From Linum tenue (Eukaryota > Streptophyta > Magnoliopsida > Malpighiales > Linaceae): a stretch of 64,000 nt of DNA. The notes beneath the pieces were generated by a model that saw only the letters and a program-made list of their open reading frames with translations, was not told the origin of the DNA and did no database searches. Of the stretch, positions 58,537 through 64,000 are shown in pieces; position 1 is the first letter of the stretch, and each line of letters begins with the position of its first letter. Position numbers and translations under genes: made by a program. The stretch is taken from contig CAMGYJ010000010.1 of assembly GCA_946122785.1 (NCBI GenBank), forward strand, positions 49,001,134 to 49,065,133. The letters run 5' to 3'.

Positions 58537-61500
58537 TCAGATGGCCACCGAACTGATGGACTCAACACGCCAATCACATTCCTGATTGTTGCTTGCATTT
58601 TCTGCTGCAGCGGCAATATGCAAGACCCTCGTATGCTGCTTTAACAGAGTTCGCCTGTGGCCTACACTAATATATGTTATACCAGCCGCTCTTATCTCCT
58701 CGTAAAGATGACCCTGAATAGACAGAAAAGAAAGACGAATTCAGTACCGAGTGTTATGACAGCAAGAATGCAAGATCCTATAATCAAGACTTGTTAATGA
58801 TGCAAATCTAGAATCCAAGACAGCGAGCCTACAGGTAGTAAGTACCTCATTGGCTTCATCCAAGGCGCTAGTAGACTCATCCAACAAAACCAGCTTGGGT
58901 TTTGAAAGTAGCAATCGTGCAAAAGCAAGCCGCTGCTGCTCACCAAGGGACAACACGCTAGACCACTCATGTGTCGAGTCTAAGTTACCGCAACGTGACA
59001 ATACATAGCTCAGACGCACTCTCTCTAGAACTTCTATCAAGTCCTCTGTGCTTGGCTTCCTACCACCACCACCTTCTTCTGAGCAGGGCTTCCCAATCAA
59101 CGACAAAGTTGCTGAATCTGTCCATAATAAATAAACCCATCCCTCATTTCTCAGCTTTAGTTCTAACGCTCCTCCACTCTTTTCCAGTAAGTATTCAGCA
59201 ATCAGACATGATTAAACTACAAGAATGATGAGCTTCCACTCTGTTAGACTTCTTCACAGATCTCGGTCATTGCTTGCTTCCTACATGCCATTGTAATGCT
59301 CTCCCTTAACTAACCAGACCCTAGGTCCAATAAAGGTAACAGAAGCAAGAGCCAACTAAACCTTGTATAGCTTTTGATAAAAAAAAACATTAATAACACA
59401 AAACAACTCAGGAATAATGGTAACAACGGGAAATGCTAGTCAGTTGACCGGTGAGAGATGCTTGAATGATGAAGAAGGTACCGTAGTCTCATACATGCAG
59501 CCAGAAGCAGGGAGGAAACAGAGATATGTGCATATACTATACTAAAAAATTGCACGAGCAACATTGTTTCAAATATGACACTGTTAGGCATTTCTCTGAC
59601 TCCAATGCATGGAGTTGACTGGAATAACAATCTTACAATAAAATGAATCATGGTGTACTGAAGTCACACAGACACTCGCACAAGACAACATGGCAAACGT
59701 TACGAACTTAGAAAATCATGTTAGAGAATGTTTCTTGTCTCATAACCGTAAAAGAAAGTTTATGCATATGTGTTCTATCAAGATGGAGAGCAAAAAAGGA
59801 CAATTCGAAAACGTACCAGCTGATTCAGTATCCTTGGCTACTGAAATCCCGCCATCTGACCATGTGGGATAAAGCAATTGCTGGCGTAGTGTTCCCAAAA
59901 CCATATATGGTCTTTGAGGAAGGAAAAGTATGCTCCTTTGGTTTCTCTTCATGAGACTACTTCCTTGGATACCTGTTATTCCTGAAGAGGTAAGTGCCTC
60001 AGTATTTTCCCCATCACCATCACAGAAGATAACTTCACCTTTCCCATAATTCCAAAGACCAGCCAGTGCTCTTAACAACGAAGTTTTACCACTCCCACTC
60101 GGTCCCATGACCTGTCATATACATTTAGTACAATTAAGTCCCATCCTCTAACATGCATAATAGGTTAATCATTCTGATACAACATGACGCACTAACCAAC
60201 AAATGATCATCTTTGTTCACAATCAATGACAAGTTCTTAATCAATGTAGCTTTACTTCTTGGAGTTTGCAAAGTCAGGTTCTTCACAACTAGTAAATTTT
60301 GACACTGGCCCTTCAAGACAGACCCGTTAGCTTCCTGAGATATCGAACTTCTGGCTGGGGAGTACTCAACCGTGATCTCTTCTTGGGTTTCCAAGAGAGA
60401 CTTTGAGCTAATGCCATCCAATAGATCATCGAACTCACCTGCAAAAGTAGCGTAAGGAACACAGTGATCTACAAGCAACTAATTTCAACCCTGATTGTCC
60501 TTGTCTAGAATTTTGAACAAATAATAATGGTGGAATATAGAAAATAGGAGGAAGCACCTTTGGGCACAGCACAATACTGTTCGTCACAACAAAGGCGTGT
60601 ACATGATGATCAGAACATACAGAAGAATGGACTAGAGGAAGGAAAAGTGATTATCATGAGATGTGCACAACTCAGAAGTCATGTTTCACTTTTTTCTGCA
60701 AATATAGTAATTCTGGCTCCAATGATGTCACCACTTTGATTTTAGCATCTAATCAATTACAATATTTATCTTTGAAAATCTCACTTAAAAAACATGACCT
60801 AGTATAGAAACAGAAAAGGCTCACAGAAATTATTAAGTGTTTCTTTTCAGGAGTGCATTTCAGATTTCAGTGAGCATCATACTAGGGACAACCGACCGAC
60901 AAAACAGTTGCTTGTGGTCTGAATGAGACATAGAGGTTTTGGGATAAGAGTGGACTTGCTAGCTGACTTGTCTTGTTAGGAAATATCGAATAAGATCTAG
61001 CAGATATTTTTCATAATGACTCATTCCATTATTAGTATAGGCGGGGAGAAGCACTAACTCAAGCTGTCATACATATGCATGTCTGATGTAAAGTTTATAT
61101 TGCTTTCAATGTGTAAAAATAATTAAAATCCAGTAAAATGTAATTGCGAGCAATCATGGATAGGGCCGGAAGGTTATATGGGTTCATATGCACCAGAGAG
61201 AGAGAGAGAGAGAGAGAGAGAACCTAAGCGATCAATGACAGCTGAGAATGCGCTGATGGACTGGAACTGGTACACAATAAGGGAAAAATCTCCAAGGATA
61301 TGGTTAAAGGCTGATACAGATTGGTTAATGACACCAAATTCAATTTTTCCAGAGAAAAACATAGGCGCAACAACAGCAGCTGGAAGAATCTGAATCAGGT
61401 ATCTATAGCCGTTGGTGAAGAACTCTAGATTTCTTGAAGATATCAACAGTTGCTGATTAATAAGAAAAAAAGCATCAGTAGGTGAATCATTTGAGTTAGG

Positions 61501-63614
61501 ATAGCAATAACTGTTTGAAAAAATAAATCCAAAGTTAGAAATAGCACCAGGTTGCATAATCAGATATATACTGTATGATTTCAAGTAAAACTCTCCACTG
61601 ATCAGGAAGGAGCAACAGAAAACCAATCTGCTTACTACATCTATCTAGTAAACAATTAGTATCTCAATCCTGCAACTACAGCAAAGGCCGGGTAGGATAC
61701 AAAAGCTTATCATGGCTAGCTGTAGACTTAGATGAGTATATGGCGCAACTTGAAATCCTTCAACAATGCTCTATTGTACAGGGTTTATTTCTCTCTGTTT
61801 TGATTTGAACCATAAGTTCAATGTAGTACACAGTAAATTCAGGCAATGTATGGAAAACACGATCTTCAAAGCAAATTAGAGTCAGCTTAACATATGGCAA
61901 TGGAAGCGGCACTTGGACATGCTTTCGCTTTGATTGTGAGGAGTATAGTGAGAAACTATAAGTGAAAGGGCAAGGATCCTTATTAAGGAATCTGCAAAAG
62001 ATGAGACAAACAAGCTTTTTCGATAGGGAAAGCAACTTCTATGTAGCATTTGGAAACTAGTCCTGCACTGCTGTTATGCAACAATGGCTTATGTAAATTC
62101 CGTTGACAAAATATGAGCCAAAGAAGAGAATTACCCAAAAGAGCAGAAATAATAAGAGAGAAAAGATATAATCATCAGAAGAGGCTTACTGTTAAATTTT
62201 CAAAGGCACTTCGGAAGCGCTGCAGCAAAAGTTGCATTTCGTTTTCTTCACCTCCATAGAAAGCAATCGATTCAGCATTTTCTCGAACACGGACAAGTCC
62301 ATACCGAAAATCTGCTTCTTTCTTCTCTTGCATGAAATTTAAAGAGACCAGTTCCTGAAATAGGGAGAAAAACAGCACGCATTAAATTAAAGCTTTTGAC
62401 TGAGAAAAGGATAATGCGTAGATAAGGTAAATGAATGAGCCAGAAAACAGATTTCTACACTAATAGCTGAGAGAAGATTAACCTTTCCAAGATAAACACT
62501 AATAGCAGTTCCGCCAACAGAATATACAAGGAGGACGATGAAGAGAGGAGGATAAATTCCATACAAGATGTTGCTAAATGATATCAAGTCAACAGCAGCA
62601 TTGAATAGAGCCAATGAGAAGGAAAGAGCAGTCCCAGTGAAGGAACTTAGGTCATCTACGATGCGCTGATCTGGATTATCAATGATGGACTGAGACTGGA
62701 TTTTGTAAAATAGCCTGTGTTTCAGATACCGTTGCAAGTAATGCTTTGTCATCCAAGACCTCCATCTTAAAGCAAGAACTTCTCTAGCGTAGTCTCTCAG
62801 CACAAAGAACTGCAAATGGCATGAGATGACAAAATAAATAGGTAGTAGTTGATGCTAATCAGGCACAAGGAAGAGAAACGAAAACAAGCGAAAGAATGAA
62901 TTGAATACCTAAGGAAATGCAGGAAGAAGAAGGAAGCTTAGCTTAGCCTAGCTATTATATGTTGAGTGGAGTGCTCACCGGTATTCCTCCCGCAAAGGCT
63001 CCCAAATAGTAAACTAGTTGCTTGGTGAACTGCTCTTGATCCTTGTCTTCATTAAACAAGGTAAGGTTGCTTCAATTAAACCCAAGCAAGAAGCACAACA
63101 AATATACAGCAACAAACAAAGAATTTAGCCAGGTTGACTTACTAGCTAAAGCATTGTAAAAGTCCCGGCCGAGGAAGTTGAAGCCAACGCTGATGCCTGT
63201 GGTACCCAAGGTTAGAGCGAAGACGACTGCGAGCTGCAATCGCGCTTCGGCCTTGTCTTCTGAGAACCAGTAGGGAGCAGCCACTTTCCAGAATCTCCGG
63301 AAGAGCGTTCGTATCTCCGGCGCTTTCCTCCGTTCAGCATCTAATCCGGTATCGGTATCATCACTCTCGCCCCGATCTGGAGGTGGCGTCGGTGGGGGTT
63401 GGGAGGGGACGGAGGTGGGCGTAGCGGCAGAGCAAGATGTGGAAATGCGACAGCGGCGACGTTTGGACGTGGCCAGCGTTTCACGATAGTGGTGGACATG
63501 AAGAGGCAGAGGTAGTGGGTAGCGACGCTTGGAAGTCTGGGTAAGTTGGAGATTGGTGGGCGATGATAATAAGAGAATTTGAGCTTTCACCGGCGTCAGT
63601 AGCGTCCCCGCCAT
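58537..63614 (-). CDS. ABCD2: Chloroplast ABC half transporter, D family (ABCD2-like)
   Basis: Nine exons: 63614-63143, 63046-62979, 62809-62483, 62354-62190, 61452-61224, 60438-60197, 60111-59817, 59117-58846, 58713-58537. They sum to 748 codons plus stop (Arabidopsis ABCD2 has about 706). The first 65 residues are basic and Ser/Thr-rich, a plastid transit peptide. A transmembrane domain follows, with LRDYAREVLALRWRSWMT, FYKIQSQSIIDNPDQRIVDD and FYGGEENEM as in ABCD proteins. The nucleotide-binding domain has Walker A GPSGSGKTS at 504-512, signature LSLGEQQ at 655-661 and Walker B VLLDE ending at 679-680. A half transporter must dimerise; the plastid substrate is not established. Intron phases are consistent throughout and no frame break was found. 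All introns have GT-AG ends. Confidence 0.94.
61195..61222. repeat. (GA)n tract beside an ABCD2 splice donor
   Basis: About 14 GA units read as TCTCTC on the gene strand begin three bases inside intron 5 (donor G|GTTCTCTC). Length changes here would alter the sequence next to the donor. Confidence 0.85.
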
Positions 63615-64000
63615 ATGGTTTCGCTTGCTACTCTAGTCAGATTAAGATCTTACTTGCTAAAGATACTACCACTGTGCTTGCTTAACCTCTTCTCACTCTC
63701 TGTTTCGCTTCGCATGCACTGCACTGCACTGCACTGCACTGCACATACCTGCGATGAAAATGTTATCCGCATTCGCTTCACTCGACCACCACGACCTTTT
63801 CTGGTGTTCAGTAAGATGCCACTTGCCCAGTACCTAAAATGACATCTTATTGTCGTCTCATTCTCAAACCGGTTTATACATTTGGTTTAATAAGTGGAAT
63901 GGTTCGACCGGTGGTACAATCGATTTATATCAATTCTTACCGATTCAATAAAATATGTAGAAATGTGAAATGACATTAATATAAGGGTAAATACAATAGA
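63615..64000. other. ABCD2 promoter and leader region with a CACTG pentamer repeat
   Basis: The first 230 bp upstream of the minus-strand start are pyrimidine-rich, like a leader. At 63714-63744 the pentamer TGCAC/CACTG is repeated about six times. From about 63865 to the window end the text changes to AT-rich DNA with ACCGGTTTATAC and CGACCGGTGG words, possibly the edge of another repeat that continues outside the window. Confidence 0.55.

Overview
This is nuclear DNA of a flowering plant, most likely a eudicot. The genes are intron-rich with plant-specific architectures: a plastid-targeted half ABC transporter, a type II metacaspase, a reticulon-fused sterol dehydrogenase and a FORGETTER1-type helicase. 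They sit in AT-rich DNA packed with plant transposons. The species cannot be named from sequence alone. No bacterial or phage features and no CRISPR array were seen.

Layout. 1-8968: one edge of a tandem satellite array with a monomer near 169 bp (about 53 copies), showing a 506-bp three-monomer higher-order repeat. 8969-12077: a 5'-truncated LINE whose poly(A) tail abuts the satellite, then two Mutator-like elements. 12301-17260 (minus): a 3-beta-hydroxysteroid dehydrogenase/decarboxylase gene with a reticulon tail, 11 exons, broken by three single-base frameshifts. 18290-24635: a complete 3,887-bp hAT transposon (8-bp target duplication, one nonsense codon in the transposase) nested in an older inverted-repeat element, then a non-autonomous hAT relative. 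24636-30630: a solo LTR with 5-bp target duplication, a 58-bp minisatellite interrupted by a small hAT MITE, a decayed Ty3/gypsy integrase end, and a 170-bp tandem duplication. 30630-33876: a solo copia-like LTR and a recent 1.47-kb tandem duplication ending 33 bp before the next start codon. 33910-48775 (plus): an intact 32-exon FGT1/strawberry-notch gene (1,274 codons plus stop). 49620-53345: several MITE/MULE elements, including a 1.3-kb foldback with a perfect 9-bp target duplication and an (AG)84 microsatellite. 53746-55412 (minus): an intact two-exon type II metacaspase. 55920-58077: three inverted-repeat/hAT elements. 58537-63614 (minus): an intact nine-exon ABCD2-type chloroplast ABC half transporter.

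The genes do not form a pathway. FGT1 and the metacaspase lie tail to tail; in Arabidopsis their closest counterparts carry consecutive locus numbers (At1g79350 and At1g79340), so this pair looks like conserved microsynteny that transposons have since pried apart. Reading frames were rebuilt by hand from splice sites and homology. FGT1, the metacaspase and ABCD2 each sum to an exact multiple of three, which supports the models and suggests good base accuracy here. I found no clearly new molecular system. The most interesting points are the recent duplication of the FGT1 upstream region, the clustered homopolymer frameshifts in the sterol dehydrogenase, the overlapping GT/GC splice donors in FGT1, the foldback element between convergent genes, and the higher-order satellite structure.
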